Assembly: GCA_016763335.1 (NCBI GenBank)
Contig: JAESUD010000167.1
Coordinates: forward strand, 1-6,159
Direction of reading: 5' to 3'
DNA: 6,159 nt
Source of the DNA: Emcibacteraceae bacterium
Lineage (GTDB): Bacteria > Pseudomonadota > Alphaproteobacteria > Sphingomonadales > Emcibacteraceae
The position numbers and the translations under genes are program-made. Within the stretch, counting starts at the first letter, position 1. Each line of letters starts with the position of its first letter. Under the pieces are notes generated by a model. That model was not told where the DNA came from. It saw only the letters and a list, made by a program, of their open reading frames with translations, and searched no databases. This document shows, in pieces, positions 5,570 through 6,159 of this stretch.

Positions 5570-6159
5570 ATGAAAATACTTGTCCCTGTTAAGCGTGTAA
5601 TTGATTATAACGTCAAGGCGCGTGTCAAATCTGATGGCAGCGGTGTTGAGCTCGCCAATGTAAAGATGTCTATGAACCCGTTTGACGAGATTGCAGTTGA
5701 AGAAGCGATCCGTCTTAAAGAAGCGGGCACCGCCTCGGAAATTATTGCTGTATCCATCGGCCCTGATAAAGCCCAGGAAACACTCCGCACCGCCCTTGCC
5801 ATGGGCGCCGATAGAGCTATTCTGGTAAAAACAGACGACGAGGTTGAACCACTCGCCGTAGCAAAAATTTTAAAAGCCATTGTAGCAGAGGAGAATCCCG
5901 AGATAGTCCTAATGGGCAAACAGGCCATTGACGATGACTGTAATCAAACAGGTCAAATGCTCGCCGCGCTTCTTGGTTGGGGGCAGGGCACGTTTGCTTC
6001 AGAAGTGAAAATGGATAATGGTTCGGTGAATGTCACCCGTGAGATTGACGGTGGCCTTGAAACGATTAAGCTAAGTCTGCCGGCGGTGATCACATCTGAT
6101 CTTCGCCTTAATGAACCACGCTACGCATCACTGCCCAATATTATGAAAGCAAAGCGTAA
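5570..6159 (+). CDS. etfB: Electron transfer flavoprotein beta subunit, 3' partial
   Basis: Beta subunit of the EtfAB heterodimer, which takes electrons from acyl-CoA and related dehydrogenases and passes them to ETF:ubiquinone oxidoreductase. The 196 complete codons cover about four-fifths of the usual ~250 residues; the frame is still open at the window end. Family matches: [16 protein letters not shown] (1-16), [19 protein letters not shown] (33-51), [17 protein letters not shown] (70-86), [20 protein letters not shown] (116-135, the nucleotide-binding region with the IDDD and NQTGQ residues), and the signature stretch [12 protein letters not shown] through [16 protein letters not shown] to LPNIMKAKR (155-196). 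The last part leads into the partner recognition loop. It has its own promoter and a strong GGAGG ribosome site. By common alphaproteobacterial gene order etfA should follow, but that lies outside the window. No anomalies seen. Confidence 0.97.
   Translation, partial: MKILVPVKRVIDYNVKARVKSDGSGVELANVKMSMNPFDEIAVEEAIRLKEAGTASEIIAVSIGPDKAQETLRTALAMGADRAILVKTDDEVEPLAVAKILKAIVAEENPEIVLMGKQAIDDDCNQTGQMLAALLGWGQGTFASEVKMDNGSVNVTREIDGGLETIKLSLPAVITSDLRLNEPRYASLPNIMKAKR

Noticed and set aside
1..6159. Mobile elements, CRISPR arrays, tRNA or rRNA genes
   Set aside because: I looked for terminal inverted repeats, spaced direct repeats, transposase motifs and cloverleaf-like segments and saw none; nearly all of the window is explained by six genes and their control sites.

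Overview
The window looks like an ordinary piece of chromosome from an AT-leaning alphaproteobacterium, perhaps a marine or aquatic heterotroph. The main clue is the EtfB sequence, which reads like alphaproteobacterial EtfB almost residue for residue. The short FeoB with the CAIPG-type core fits the same picture. The taxon is an inference from protein similarity recalled by eye; no search was run.

Layout, left to right. (1) Bases 2-1372 (+) hold the 3' nine-tenths of an ALDH7-type (antiquitin-like) aldehyde dehydrogenase, followed by a strong intrinsic terminator at 1424-1464. (2) After a short AT-rich region with a candidate Fur operator, a two-gene ferrous iron uptake operon feoA-feoB lies at 1571-3681 (+), with a 4-base ATGA overlap. 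(3) A hairpin at 3683-3710 sits between convergent transcription units and can serve both strands. (4) Two tandem genes on the minus strand (5400-4570, then 4567-3731) encode related fumarylacetoacetate hydrolase (FAH) family proteins. Both have convincing Sec signal peptides, which is unusual because this family is normally cytoplasmic. (5) A divergent promoter region at 5401-5569 separates them from etfB (5570 to the window end, +), the electron transfer flavoprotein beta subunit, which is cut by the window edge; etfA would be expected next.

The genes do not form one pathway. feoAB is an iron import module. ALDH7 and EtfB belong to central catabolism (lysine/semialdehyde oxidation, and acyl-CoA dehydrogenase electron transfer). 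The most unusual part is the exported FAH pair. Both copies keep the family's metal ligands and the His/Glu dyad. Both lack a lysine that is normally conserved in the active site, and they differ from each other in lid length and in one further active-site position. That suggests an exported enzyme pair with a non-standard substrate.
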